DNA of 34,479 nucleotides. Source: CAYLLE01 sp964384485 (lineage in GTDB: Bacteria > Spirochaetota > Spirochaetia > CAYLLE01). The stretch spans positions 1 through 34,479 of the forward strand of contig CAYLLE010000027.1 of assembly GCA_964384485.1 (NCBI GenBank), in the 5' to 3' direction. Shown piece after piece: positions 18,101-26,345 of the stretch. The notes under the pieces were generated by a model. It did no database searches. It was not told the origin of the DNA and saw nothing but the letters and a program-made list of their open reading frames with translations. The translations under genes and the position numbers were made by a program. The first letter of the stretch is position 1. Each line of letters opens with the position of its first letter.

Positions 18101-18547
18101 GCCATCACCTTCGGATATCATCCCAGAGAAATTGAAACAAGCTCTTTGAACTCGCTCTTTCTGCAGGTTAACGGAATGGATGTTGATAAAATTGATTTAA
18201 AAGATTACGCATCAGGAAGTAAAAGTTTTCATTCCGTATGTCTCGGGAAGGGAGGAAAGAAATTTGAGTGCGTGCTTTCGTTTTCTTATCTTAAAAACAA
18301 GGTTGAACAGGATTTAGGTTATATCATGTCCATTACCCAAAATCCCGAGTTTGAAACAGTTGAAAACCGCTTCGGATTTACCGAACGGGAGATGGAGATT
18401 GTAAAACTGATCATGCGGGGTTTGAGTTACCAGGATATCGCTGAGCAGCTTTATATCTCTTTAGCGACGGTAAAAACTCATGTTCATCACATTTATAAAA
18501 AAAGCGGCGCCAAGAACAGGATTCATCTGATGCAGCTGCTGAAATGA
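15179..18547 (+). CDS. 7TM receptor with Asp-box propeller, PAS and LuxR-type DNA-binding domain
   Basis: An 1122-residue predicted one-component transcription regulator. Four membrane helices lie at about 4-24, 31-53, 64-86 and 94-113. Then comes a large domain with eleven Asp-box (BNR) motifs of the S-x-D/N-x-G-x-x-W type starting near 132, 195, 262, 309, 362, 450, 512, 556, 601, 652 and 730, the signature of a beta-propeller. Three more helices lie between about 857 and 945. A PAS domain (about 947-1040, ILVADFTGKIIAVNAKTA) leads to a LuxR helix-turn-helix (about 1066-1122, GLSYQDIAEQLYISLATVKTHVHHIYKKSGAKNR, split over its two helices). Seven helices with N-terminus outside put the propeller outside and the DNA-binding domain inside. 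The layout matches a HisKA_7TM-like module with the propeller inserted in the TM4-TM5 loop. Ligand and targets are unknown; the divergent lipoprotein is a candidate. Confidence 0.85.
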   Translation: MPQLLAVLCILTIPLFLTSGFAALKLKLKNRISFIFLLFMILNSIWLMRIFFYLTYPEVIPFYSRYIFPLVYLLPAVILSLIVGFTTKKMSYIGWKSLLFFIPAVLGVVSYYSLELNRTVSFTEKSTGQVYSSPDGGKNWKLEWRGKGPVVPHKIIAADSSGERLYITLREVNHECLDPAVWRSGGWTGEGILRTVNRGKTWELLDEGHGLQVTTVTSLACHPENPEVLIAGAGELLHPDRAEEFDKEIAGGMDNPMGIYRTEDGGDSWEQVFSFPGPDNVFEIVTALGFSEADSSTAYAATPRCLLKSTDSGKTWNLVSGGAFNSWIPRDSCVTHPIELCPDPEDPERLVVFTAGSGMFESRNGGLDWSIISSRPSSVSFWDCTWIPEKNLFFGCGEQGLWQSDLSLRDWITEEVLERGEFSRFSALHYNPESKLLTAAPLPFTGFITSKDYGKSWNFPREPEGNREEGPLEITCISAAPSDKRVMYASTANVMGKTKHEPFLGNGFILKSEDGGGSWNYLPSPGLEEGAVLDLAVSPFSPQKIFAASSTGLYHSFNGGTEWTRVELPGIEPGTIFRTVDISPADEKKLLAGFDGGILYSADGGSTWSSGNITNSFLDEERLLEIQDVAFHPENPEFTAAIDFMNNAYLESMNGGKTWLLTRLNDARRVHRIAFKPGNESPYILTDGTGIISPAENFLRKGPPAGRLQDAELRGNIALTADAVGGVFISFDAGKTWETAECRNSEGNYIADGASCLTLAQKDPVILYTGGEGLPLINRWIYRGQDRVNHDFSAEIPVTPRIEEGFTIIKDLYVSPRDPDFIVASLEDIRWNERKIITPFPGSPEYTVSSPFIFIYHTVSLIFFITAFVLTVNLFRQKRAGIIEVSVICMLSALIIPLLLGAETSMFSMTTDTRNAFVPVYMLLFSIILIYLIRRYNLEIIQPRRIARDLIAGIQTPILVADFTGKIIAVNAKTAITFGYHPREIETSSLNSLFLQVNGMDVDKIDLKDYASGSKSFHSVCLGKGGKKFECVLSFSYLKNKVEQDLGYIMSITQNPEFETVENRFGFTEREMEIVKLIMRGLSYQDIAEQLYISLATVKTHVHHIYKKSGAKNRIHLMQLLK

Positions 18548-18553
18548 GTATCG

Positions 18554-19180
18554 TTAAAAATACGAAAAAAGGGATTCAAGAGCACCGGAAATATCCGAAT
18601 CAAACAGCCTGAGCGGAATCCTTTCAGGTTTTCCGCTCAGGAACGGGTTGCCCGCGATGGATGCCGCCGGGATTTTTCCCAACACATAATAGGAGTGCCA
18701 GATTCCCTGGCGTATGATGTTTTCGTATAGAATCTTAAGGTTTTCTCCCATAATACAGTTGTAAAAGCGGCATGCCATAGGCCTTTTTTCGTATATTCTG
18801 CAGCGGCTTCCGAGGAGGTGAATACACCCTCCGCCGGTTTGTCGTTTCGGTGTGACCGCTTCGCCGGTATTGTATTCAAACAGCAGAGCAGCGGTTTTGC
18901 GGTCTACCTTGTGTTCCGATATTAGCCGGGAAATACCGTCTTCCCGGGATTGTGCCGACGGGACTGAGGGGATTTGATACAGAGATTCCCCGAAAGCTGC
19001 AAGATCGGCTCCGGTTAACGGTACCTCGTCATAACAGCATTTTCCGCAGAACTCGCATTCCTTACCTAACCGGGAGGATGTTCTATGATTTTCCACCTCC
19101 CGAATCAGTTCTCCGAGAAGAGCATTTTCCGAGTATGATATAAGTTCTATTTTTCCGTTTTGCGTTTCGAGTCTTATCAT
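18554..19180 (-). CDS. YkgJ-like cysteine-cluster (zinc/iron-chelating) protein
   Basis: A 208-residue protein with the YkgJ-family cysteine pattern. The first cluster is C42-x2-C45-x2-C48-C49 (ECEFCGKCCYDEVPLT). The second is C119, C127, C137 and C142 in GGCIHLLGSRCRIYEKRPMACRFYNC. Family members bind Zn or an Fe-S cluster; their function is poorly known. Its ATG overlaps the treZ stop by 4 nt, so it is translationally coupled to the trehalose genes and closes the operon. The stop lies 6 nt from the convergent receptor stop, with no clear terminator between them. Why it sits with trehalose synthesis is not evident. Confidence 0.88.
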   Translation of the reverse strand: MIRLETQNGKIELISYSENALLGELIREVENHRTSSRLGKECEFCGKCCYDEVPLTGADLAAFGESLYQIPSVPSAQSREDGISRLISEHKVDRKTAALLFEYNTGEAVTPKRQTGGGCIHLLGSRCRIYEKRPMACRFYNCIMGENLKILYENIIRQGIWHSYYVLGKIPAASIAGNPFLSGKPERIPLRLFDSDISGALESLFSYF

Positions 19181-20922
19181 CCCGGCAGAATCCTTCCAAT
19201 GCAGACCGATTTTGCGGGAAGGGTAAGGACCCCCTCAGCTGTCAGGCATTCAGGTTCGGAACTGAATTCCGGATGAAAGTCACCCGGCAATTCTCCTTCA
19301 GCAATATCGATACCGGTGCCGGAAAAATTGCATATACATCCGGAAGTACCCCGGAAAACCATGAACCATCCGGCTTCACTGCTGAACATTACTTCCGTGT
19401 TCAGTCTGTCATAATCCATTAGATCGGGATGGGTTTTCCTGTACTGTATCAGTAACCGGTACCAGTCGAGTACTGAACGGTGGGGTTCTTCCGGGATTTC
19501 ATCCCACCGCAGCTTTGAATCCGTAAAAGTATCTTCCGCCTGGGGATCGGGTACATCTTCCGGCTTCCAGCCGAACGCGGCAAACTCCCGGCGCCTTCCC
19601 CGGCTTACAGCCGCCCCTAAATCGGGATCACCGTGATCCGTAAAGTACTGGAAGGGAGATGATGCCGCCCATTCTTCTCCCTGGAATATCATCGGAATAT
19701 AGGGAGAGAAAAAAACAAGCGCGGCGGCGATTTTGGCACCCCCTGTCCCCGCTAAATGGGAAATACGGTCTCCCGCCGCCCGGTTGCCTATCTGATCGTG
19801 ATTCTGAATGTAGGCCAGGAACTTTTCTCCCCCTAAACGGTCCGGATCTCTCCCGTGGCGCCGCCCCCGGTGGGCGGAATATTCTCCGGAGTAGATAAAG
19901 GGATTCAGGAACGCTTGCGCCAGATGATGAAAAGAACCGTAATCTTCGTAGTAGCCGTCCTGCTCACCGGTCAGGACGGAATGAAGGGCGTGATGGAAAT
20001 CGTCGCTCCACTGAGCGTCCATGCCGTATCCTCCGGCCCCCTGTTCCCGGACAATCCTGGGGTCGTTAAGATCACTTTCAGCTATCAGATATTTTTTCTT
20101 TCCTGTTATTTTTTCCAAACGGCGGACCTCCTGTGTCAGCTCTTCCAGGAAATGAACCGCGGTATGGTCGAAGATCGCGTGAACCGCGTCGATCCTGAGA
20201 CCGTCAATCCGGTAATTTTTGAGCCAGTGCAGGGCATTGCCGATGAAGAAGGCGCGTACCTGATCACTTCCGGGGCCGTCAAAGTTTACCGCTTTACCCC
20301 ATCCGGTTTTATAGGTTTCGGTAAAGTAGGGACCGTATTTTTCCAGATAATTCCCTTCCGGTCCCAGGTGGTTGTATACCGCGTCAAGAATAACGGCCAA
20401 TCCGGTCTGGTGGCACCGGTCAACAAACCGGGCTAAACCGGCGGGACCGCCGTAGGCCTCATGGGGCGCGTAAAGACTTACACCGTCGTAGCCCCAGCCC
20501 CGTTTGCCGGAGAAACTATTTACCGGCATCAATTCAATGTGGGTCACGCCTATATCCCGGAGATAGGAAAGTTTTTTCTCAGCACCTTCAAAAGTCCCTT
20601 CAGGGGAGAATGTTCCGATGTGCAGTTCATAGATAACCCCGGCTGTCAGCGGGGGAGGCTGCCATCCCTCATCGGTCCAGTGAAACCTGCTGTAATCTAC
20701 GGTTTTCGACGCCCCGTGTACCCCTTCCGGCTGGGATTGGGAACGGGGATCGGGAAACGGACCTTCTCCGTCCAGGAAAAACTGATACGGTGTCCCGGCG
20801 GTCATGGGGGGACCCCTCCAGAATCCGTTTTCATCTTTTTCCATCCCGCAGGAATCGTCAGCCGAAACAAGAATCACTTTTTCCTTTTCCGGGGCCCAAA
20901 GTATTATCGGTTTTTTCCGCAT
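19177..20922 (-). CDS. treZ: Malto-oligosyltrehalose trehalohydrolase
   Basis: A 581-residue GH13 enzyme that cleaves the alpha-1,4 bond next to the trehalose end of maltooligosyltrehalose, releasing free trehalose. An N-terminal beta-sandwich (1-90) precedes the (beta/alpha)8 barrel. Catalytic residues can be placed: nucleophile D245 in GLRIDAVHA, acid/base E282 in LIAESDLND, and D376 in YIQNHDQIGN. The family markers VIYELHIGTFSPEGTF and AVYNHLGPEGNY are present. Length is normal for TreZ. GGGAGGT lies 6 nt before the ATG, 4 nt after the treY stop. It acts in the cytoplasm on the TreY product. Confidence 0.96.
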   Translation of the reverse strand: MRKKPIILWAPEKEKVILVSADDSCGMEKDENGFWRGPPMTAGTPYQFFLDGEGPFPDPRSQSQPEGVHGASKTVDYSRFHWTDEGWQPPPLTAGVIYELHIGTFSPEGTFEGAEKKLSYLRDIGVTHIELMPVNSFSGKRGWGYDGVSLYAPHEAYGGPAGLARFVDRCHQTGLAVILDAVYNHLGPEGNYLEKYGPYFTETYKTGWGKAVNFDGPGSDQVRAFFIGNALHWLKNYRIDGLRIDAVHAIFDHTAVHFLEELTQEVRRLEKITGKKKYLIAESDLNDPRIVREQGAGGYGMDAQWSDDFHHALHSVLTGEQDGYYEDYGSFHHLAQAFLNPFIYSGEYSAHRGRRHGRDPDRLGGEKFLAYIQNHDQIGNRAAGDRISHLAGTGGAKIAAALVFFSPYIPMIFQGEEWAASSPFQYFTDHGDPDLGAAVSRGRRREFAAFGWKPEDVPDPQAEDTFTDSKLRWDEIPEEPHRSVLDWYRLLIQYRKTHPDLMDYDRLNTEVMFSSEAGWFMVFRGTSGCICNFSGTGIDIAEGELPGDFHPEFSSEPECLTAEGVLTLPAKSVCIGRILPG

Positions 20923-20926
20923 GGTA

Positions 20927-23575
20927 TTACCTCCCGGCGGTTAAAAATGCTACCGGAAATTTCTTGAACAGCATATCCCGGGAGAGTTCGCTTCCGGATA
21001 AATCCTCACCGGTAAGAACATTCCGCCAGTGTGTTTCTGTTTTGAGGGACAAACATGCTTCTTTTCCGCCGGATAAATTAAAACGGGGTACCGCGGTAAG
21101 ACACTGCTTTTTCCCCTTTTTCCGGATATACCCCAGGATACCTGTTTCCGGTCGGCCGTTTATACCGACGGGAATGTAGGAAGATTCCTCGGAAAACAGT
21201 CCGGGATTTTTCCGGCGATAAAGAAGAACCTTTCGGATTAAATAGAGTTTCGGCCAGCCCTTATCCCAATGCTTCATTACCTCTTCGGCATTGTATGCCT
21301 CTATTTTCTCTAGAATTTCCCGTCTGATGCCGAAATCCACCGGTCTGCGGTTGTCGGGGTCGACGAGACACCGGGAAGGAAGTTCACACCCTTGATAAAT
21401 GTCCGGAATACCGGGACAGGTTAGTTTTATAAGGGTAAGTGAAAGAGAGTTGATGAACCCCGGTTTTTGTACCGTACCGACAAAGTTTTCCAGAAGTCCG
21501 GTGAAGCTTTCATCACCAAAAATTGACTGGATAAAAGATTTCAAAGCCTGTTCATATTCTTCATTCCGGTTTACCCAGGAAGTATGCGCCTTTGCTTCCT
21601 TGACTGCTTTAAGCATGTATTCTTCGGTACGTTCCGGGGTGATCGGCCAAGCACCGGTGAGGGTCTGATACAGCAGATATTCCGTGTTCCGGTCGGGTAA
21701 ACCTTCAGACTTATATTTTTCGGTGAGAGATGCTGCTTCGGTAACGAAGTTTTTCCATTGACGCGGTATTTCCGAAAGACAGTAAAGCCTGCTCCGGACG
21801 TCTTCGCACCGTTTGGTGTCGTGGGTAGTGGACGCGAGCATGGTATGGGGATATTCGGCGGCAAGAAAATCCATTTCCTTGTGGAATTCATCAGCTGATA
21901 TACCGAAATGTCCGGGATCTCCCCCGACTTCATTCAGGGCGTTGAACCGGTTATAAATATAGAATGCGGTATCCTCCGCTCCTTTGGCCATGACCGGACC
22001 GGTAATCTGCTGCAGTCTCATTACAAACTCGTACTCTTCCGGCCCTTCAATTTTAAGGAGGAGAATATCCTGAAAGAAATCAAATAATTCAGGATCGATA
22101 TCTTCCCTCGCCTGTTTAGCTCTCGCGACCGCCCGGCTGATGATCTGCTGATCCTCCCTGTTGAGCGGTTTTCCTGAAATATATGTGCGGTACACGTCAA
22201 AGTTTGCCGCGATTTCGGAAATTCCGGTTTTCAGTTCCTGCCTTGAATAATCTCGGTGACGCCGGTGATGATAACAAATCGAAACAGCTAATTCGGTCAG
22301 CCGGTTTATATCGCTGCCTAGGAGGTCCCGGAGCACCTGATGTTTTGATCTGTAGAGAATTTCCGGAAAACTCCTGGTTTCTCCGGTAAACTCCCGGTAA
22401 AAATCGGTTAGCGGGGATTCATTTTCTGATAACACGAATAGATTTCCCGCCAGGTTAAGAAAATCATATCCCGTGGTTCCGCTTATCTTCCACGATTTTC
22501 TAAGACGTTCTCCGTGTTCGAGGATTTTCTCGGCCACAATCCAGGCTTTTTCAGCGTGAGAACGGAGCCGGCTAAAATACGTTTCCGGATCCCGCAGTCC
22601 GTCTGGATGGTCAACTCTGACTCCGTCGAGTATACCGTTTTCAAGCCACTCTATAACAAGTCTATGAGTGTCGCTAAAAACATCTTCGTCCTCGGTCCGG
22701 AGGGCGGCTAAGGAGTTGATATCGAAAAAACGGCGGTATCCTAGGTCTGTTCTGGCCATACGCCAGTATGCCAGGCGGTAATTCTGCATCTCCAGGATCA
22801 TATCGAGCCGGTCGACATCGGCATTGACCTTTCCGAGCTCTTCGTCAAGAAGGCGCCGTACCGCCGGCTGTTCCTCCAGAAGCCGGGCGAGCTGCTGACG
22901 GATCACCTCCTTGTCCCGGTGCCGCTGCCGGGTACTGAACCGGTCCACAGCGGTAGGCAGCGGCAGAAATTCCAGGGCGCTCGCGATAAACTCGAGATCG
23001 GGAGATCCGGCGGTTCTTCCCACCCCTGCCAAAAATCCGGACAGGGAACGGGGAGCCACCGGGTAGATGTTATCGAAGTACCGAATAAAGAAACTTCCCT
23101 CCCGCCGTTCCAGAATCAGTTCTCCCGCTTCCAGGATCCGTCCGTAGTGGTTTCCCAGGATCGGAAGAAGAACCTTCGAATCGCCGTGCCCGGCGGGCAG
23201 GTCCCAGTCCACATCAAAATAGGAAGCGTACTGACTGGAAGGGCCGTTCTCCAGGACATCCCACCACCATTCATTTTCAGGTCCGGTTATGGCCATATGA
23301 TTGGGAACGATATCGAGTATCTGACCCAGATTGTGTTTTCCCAGACTCCGGCAGAACCATTCGAACCCTTTTTCTCCACCCAGCTCTTCGTTCACTTTTC
23401 CGTGGTTTACCACATCGTAGCCGTGGGTACTGCCGGGAGCTGCTTGCAGATAGGGTGATGAGTAAACATGGCTGATTCCCAGATGTTCCATATAGGGAGC
23501 TAATTCCGCGGCACTGTCGAAATCGAATTCGGGCCGGAACTGGATCCGGTAGGTAGCTGTTATTTTAAATTGCAT
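20927..23575 (-). CDS. treY: Maltooligosyl trehalose synthase
   Basis: An 882-residue GH13 enzyme converting the reducing-end alpha-1,4 linkage of maltodextrins into an alpha,alpha-1,1 (trehalosyl) linkage. The N-terminal TYRIQFRPEFDF and YSSPYLQAAPGSTHGYDV blocks are diagnostic for TreY. Catalytic residues are D322 (GVRVDHPDG), E349 (IVAEKIL) and the Asp in STTHDTKRCEDVR. The long helical insertion typical of TreY (roughly 200-300) is present and length is slightly above average. It lies between glgX (1 nt gap) and treZ (4 nt gap), consistent with translational coupling. The cytoplasmic pathway is glycogen or maltodextrin to trehalose. Confidence 0.96.
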   Translation of the reverse strand: MQFKITATYRIQFRPEFDFDSAAELAPYMEHLGISHVYSSPYLQAAPGSTHGYDVVNHGKVNEELGGEKGFEWFCRSLGKHNLGQILDIVPNHMAITGPENEWWWDVLENGPSSQYASYFDVDWDLPAGHGDSKVLLPILGNHYGRILEAGELILERREGSFFIRYFDNIYPVAPRSLSGFLAGVGRTAGSPDLEFIASALEFLPLPTAVDRFSTRQRHRDKEVIRQQLARLLEEQPAVRRLLDEELGKVNADVDRLDMILEMQNYRLAYWRMARTDLGYRRFFDINSLAALRTEDEDVFSDTHRLVIEWLENGILDGVRVDHPDGLRDPETYFSRLRSHAEKAWIVAEKILEHGERLRKSWKISGTTGYDFLNLAGNLFVLSENESPLTDFYREFTGETRSFPEILYRSKHQVLRDLLGSDINRLTELAVSICYHHRRHRDYSRQELKTGISEIAANFDVYRTYISGKPLNREDQQIISRAVARAKQAREDIDPELFDFFQDILLLKIEGPEEYEFVMRLQQITGPVMAKGAEDTAFYIYNRFNALNEVGGDPGHFGISADEFHKEMDFLAAEYPHTMLASTTHDTKRCEDVRSRLYCLSEIPRQWKNFVTEAASLTEKYKSEGLPDRNTEYLLYQTLTGAWPITPERTEEYMLKAVKEAKAHTSWVNRNEEYEQALKSFIQSIFGDESFTGLLENFVGTVQKPGFINSLSLTLIKLTCPGIPDIYQGCELPSRCLVDPDNRRPVDFGIRREILEKIEAYNAEEVMKHWDKGWPKLYLIRKVLLYRRKNPGLFSEESSYIPVGINGRPETGILGYIRKKGKKQCLTAVPRFNLSGGKEACLSLKTETHWRNVLTGEDLSGSELSRDMLFKKFPVAFLTAGR

Positions 23576-23576
23576 A

Positions 23577-25673
23577 TTAATTGATTTTCCTCATAAGTAC
23601 TGTTCCGGACGGCGATACCGTTACTTGTTCTTCCGCGCGGATGATCCGGCCGGAAACCCAGCCTTCTGCCGAATCGAGAATTATTTCCCACTGCCTGGCC
23701 CAATCTTTAGGCGGAAGCGCGAAATCGATTGTATAGTGATGGGCGTTGAAAAGAATATAAAAGGTATCATCGCTTTTCCTGAATCCCTGATCATCCTGAG
23801 ACGGAAGGATATCGCCGTTCAGGAAAACACCGATCGACTTGGCAAATCCCTGTCCCCAGTTCTCCTCATCCATCTCCTCTCCCTCGGGGGTAAACCACCC
23901 GATGTCGTCCACATCAGAACCGTGTATCGGTCTGCCCTGAAAGAATTTTCTGCGCTGAAATACCGGATGATTGCGCCGGAAATGAATCAGCTGAGCGGTA
24001 AAGTCGAACAGCTCCTGATCCGGAGCATCCCAGGACATCCACGCGATTTCGTTGTCCTGACAGTAAACATTGTTATTGCCCCCCTGGGTCCGGCCGATTT
24101 CGTCTCCATGAAGAAGCATCGGTACACCTTGAGAGAGGAAAAGGGTTATTAAAAAGTTGCGCACCTGTTTTTTCCGGAGGCTTAATATTTCCTGATCTTT
24201 TACCGGTCCTTCCGCACCGCAGTTCCAGGAACGGTTATGGCTTTCCCCGTCCCGGTTAGATTCTCCGTTGGCTTCATTATGTTTATCGTTGTACGAAACA
24301 AGATCGCGCATGGTAAAACCGTCGTGGGCCGTTATAAAATTTACGCTGGCATAAGGTTTTCTCTCTGTATCTTCATAAAGGTCGGAACTGCCGGTAAACC
24401 GGTAAGCAAACTCGCCCAATGTCTGGTCCTGACCCCGCCAGAAGTCCCGGATACAGTCCCGGTATTTACCGTTCCATTCCGACCAGCCCGGGGGAAAATT
24501 GCCGACCTGGTATCCTCCTTCACCCACATCCCATGGTTCCGCGATCAATTTGACTTGGCTGATGACCGGGTCCTGCTGGATGATTTCGAAGAACGAGGAA
24601 AGTCGGTCCACATCGTGCAGTTCACGAGCCAGTGTCGATGCCAAATCGAAACGGAACCCGTCCACATGCATCTCCAATACCCAGTACCGCAGGGAATCCA
24701 TGATGAGCTGGAGAACATGAGGATGCCGCATATTGAGGCTGTTTCCTGTTCCGGTATAATCGATGTATTTTCTTTTGTCTTCCGGTGATAGCCGGTAATA
24801 CGAGCTGTTATCGATCCCTTTAAAGCTCAGGACAGGTCCCATATGATTACCTTCTGCAGTGTGGTTATACACGACATCCAGAATCACTTCGATACCTGAT
24901 TTATGCAGCCGCTTAACCATCTGTTTAAATTCGGCAACCTGCATTCCCGGACTTTCATGAGCGGAATACTCGTTATGGGGCGCGAAAAATCCGATAGTAT
25001 TATACCCCCAGTAATTTTTTAATCCTTTTTCCAGAAGATGACCGTCATGGACAAATTGATGGACCGGCATGAGCTCCAGAGCCGTTACCCCCAGCTTCTT
25101 AAAATGGGAGATTGCTTCTGGATGGGCCAGACCGCTGTAAGTCCCGCGGAGTTCCGAAGGGATGTGGGGGTTTATCACCGAGAATCCCTTTACATGTACC
25201 TCGTAGATAACCGTTTTATGCCATGGAATCATGGGATTAAAGTCATCGCTCCAGTCAAAAAATGTGTTAGCCACCACTCCTTTCGGAACAAAGGGGGCAC
25301 TGTCTGTTTCTTCAGGGTCGGCGGAATTTTTTTGGGAGTACGGAAAAACCGCGTCGTGCCAGGATATCGTGCCGGTCACTGCTTTCGCGTACGGATCAAG
25401 CAGCAGTTTTGCCGGGTTACACAGCTGCCCTTCAGCAGGATTCCAGGACCCGTAAATCCGGTAGCCGTAATGGGTTCCCGGAACAACGTTGGGAATGTAG
25501 CCGTGCCTGACCATACCGCTTGTTTCCGGAAGGGGGATCCGGGTTTCCCTTCCGTGAATATCAAAAAGACAAAGTTCAATTTTATCCGCAGCCTCAGAAA
25601 AAATCGAAAAATTCGTTCCCCATCCGTCAAAATTTGCTCCTAAGGGATATCCTTTACCAGGCAGTATCTTCAT
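23577..25673 (-). CDS. glgX: Glycogen debranching enzyme (isoamylase type, GlgX/TreX)
   Basis: A 698-residue GH13_11 enzyme hydrolysing alpha-1,6 branch points. The N-terminal CBM48 domain starts GYPLGANFDGWGTNFSIFSE. Catalytic residues are D343 (VDGFRFDLAS), E379 (LIAEPWDVGEGGYQVG) and D451 (FITAHDGFTMRDLV). The KHNEANGE and HGDEIGRTQGGNNNVYCQDN markers are those of GlgX/TreX. As first gene of the glgX-treY-treZ set it corresponds to TreX of the TreX-TreY-TreZ pathway, supplying linear maltodextrins. GGAGGA sits 4-5 nt before ATG. An 82-bp gap upstream may carry its own promoter, but no good sigma-70 pair could be assigned. Confidence 0.95.
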   Translation of the reverse strand: MKILPGKGYPLGANFDGWGTNFSIFSEAADKIELCLFDIHGRETRIPLPETSGMVRHGYIPNVVPGTHYGYRIYGSWNPAEGQLCNPAKLLLDPYAKAVTGTISWHDAVFPYSQKNSADPEETDSAPFVPKGVVANTFFDWSDDFNPMIPWHKTVIYEVHVKGFSVINPHIPSELRGTYSGLAHPEAISHFKKLGVTALELMPVHQFVHDGHLLEKGLKNYWGYNTIGFFAPHNEYSAHESPGMQVAEFKQMVKRLHKSGIEVILDVVYNHTAEGNHMGPVLSFKGIDNSSYYRLSPEDKRKYIDYTGTGNSLNMRHPHVLQLIMDSLRYWVLEMHVDGFRFDLASTLARELHDVDRLSSFFEIIQQDPVISQVKLIAEPWDVGEGGYQVGNFPPGWSEWNGKYRDCIRDFWRGQDQTLGEFAYRFTGSSDLYEDTERKPYASVNFITAHDGFTMRDLVSYNDKHNEANGESNRDGESHNRSWNCGAEGPVKDQEILSLRKKQVRNFLITLFLSQGVPMLLHGDEIGRTQGGNNNVYCQDNEIAWMSWDAPDQELFDFTAQLIHFRRNHPVFQRRKFFQGRPIHGSDVDDIGWFTPEGEEMDEENWGQGFAKSIGVFLNGDILPSQDDQGFRKSDDTFYILFNAHHYTIDFALPPKDWARQWEIILDSAEGWVSGRIIRAEEQVTVSPSGTVLMRKIN

Positions 25674-25721
25674 TTATCCTCCGTTTATGTATATTATGTA
25701 TAAGCCTACTAAAGGAAGGAG

Positions 25722-25735
25722 TGAGTGTCCACTCA
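25722..25735. repeat. Short inverted repeat upstream of glgX
   Basis: TGAGTG-TC-CACTCA is a near-perfect 14-bp palindrome in the 82-bp gap between the HD hydrolase and glgX. It could be an operator for the trehalose genes or a small hairpin; no matching second copy was noticed in the window. Confidence 0.35.
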
Positions 25736-25755
25736 GCAGTTCACAGTCAATATTA

Positions 25756-26343
25756 TTAGCCGGGCTGCAGATACCCCTTTTCGACGCTTTCGTCTATAAG
25801 GGAACGGGCGTAGGCCCAGAGTTCCGGAGCCCCTTCCGCGGTATGTTTGTTTTTTTCGAGGACCATGGAACGGCTAACCCCGTTTTTCTTCCAGGTGGTT
25901 CCGCCGGTAAGGTACTTGTGCAGCAGGGGCTGGACCCGGTCAAGGGCCGCCGCGGATTTGGCTCCGGGTGTCTTTGTTTCTTCATATTCCCGCCACCAGT
26001 CATGAAGGGCTTCTCCCTGTTCATCCGGGACGGTGCCGAACAGCCGATTTGCCGCCTGTTCTTCCCTTTCCGCTTTGTCTTGGTGTCCCTTTTCGTCGTA
26101 AAGAAAAGTATCTCCCGCGTCGATTTCAACTATATCGTGAATCAGGAGCATCTTCATAACACGGATCAGATCCAGTTCTGCCGGTCCGTATTCGGATAGG
26201 ATAAAAGCCATTATGCCTATGTGCCAGGAATGTTCCGCGCTGTTTTCCCGGCGGGAACTGTCGGTTAGCCGGGTCATCCGGAGTATCGTTTTCAGTTTGT
26301 CTATTTCTTTTATAAAAGTGATTTGCTGTTCCAGTCTGGTCAT
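25756..26343 (-). CDS. HD-domain hydrolase (YfbR/HDDC2-like, probable 5'-deoxynucleotidase)
   Basis: A 195-residue cytoplasmic HD-superfamily phosphohydrolase. The metal-binding residues are visible: H38 in NSAEHSWH, H69-D70 in LLIHDIVEIDAGDT, and the Asp of AALDRVQP. That pattern is typical of the YfbR/HDDC2 group, which dephosphorylates deoxynucleoside 5'-monophosphates. The assignment to nucleotides is by family only. Its ATG lies 2 nt after the rep-type helicase stop, and its GGAGGAG ribosome site is embedded in the last helicase codons, so the pair is coupled. A role in nucleotide pool housekeeping with the helicase is plausible. Confidence 0.8.
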   Translation of the reverse strand: MTRLEQQITFIKEIDKLKTILRMTRLTDSSRRENSAEHSWHIGIMAFILSEYGPAELDLIRVMKMLLIHDIVEIDAGDTFLYDEKGHQDKAEREEQAANRLFGTVPDEQGEALHDWWREYEETKTPGAKSAAALDRVQPLLHKYLTGGTTWKKNGVSRSMVLEKNKHTAEGAPELWAYARSLIDESVEKGYLQPG

Positions 26344-26345
26344 AA

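Noticed and set aside
19855..20436. Long open frame on the plus strand inside treZ, and similar ones inside treY and glgX (for example 22919-23458, 24237-24788, 25038-25643)
   Set aside because: They lie wholly inside well-supported GH13 genes on the other strand, have no recognisable domains and no ribosome sites; they are by-products of the GC-skewed codon use.
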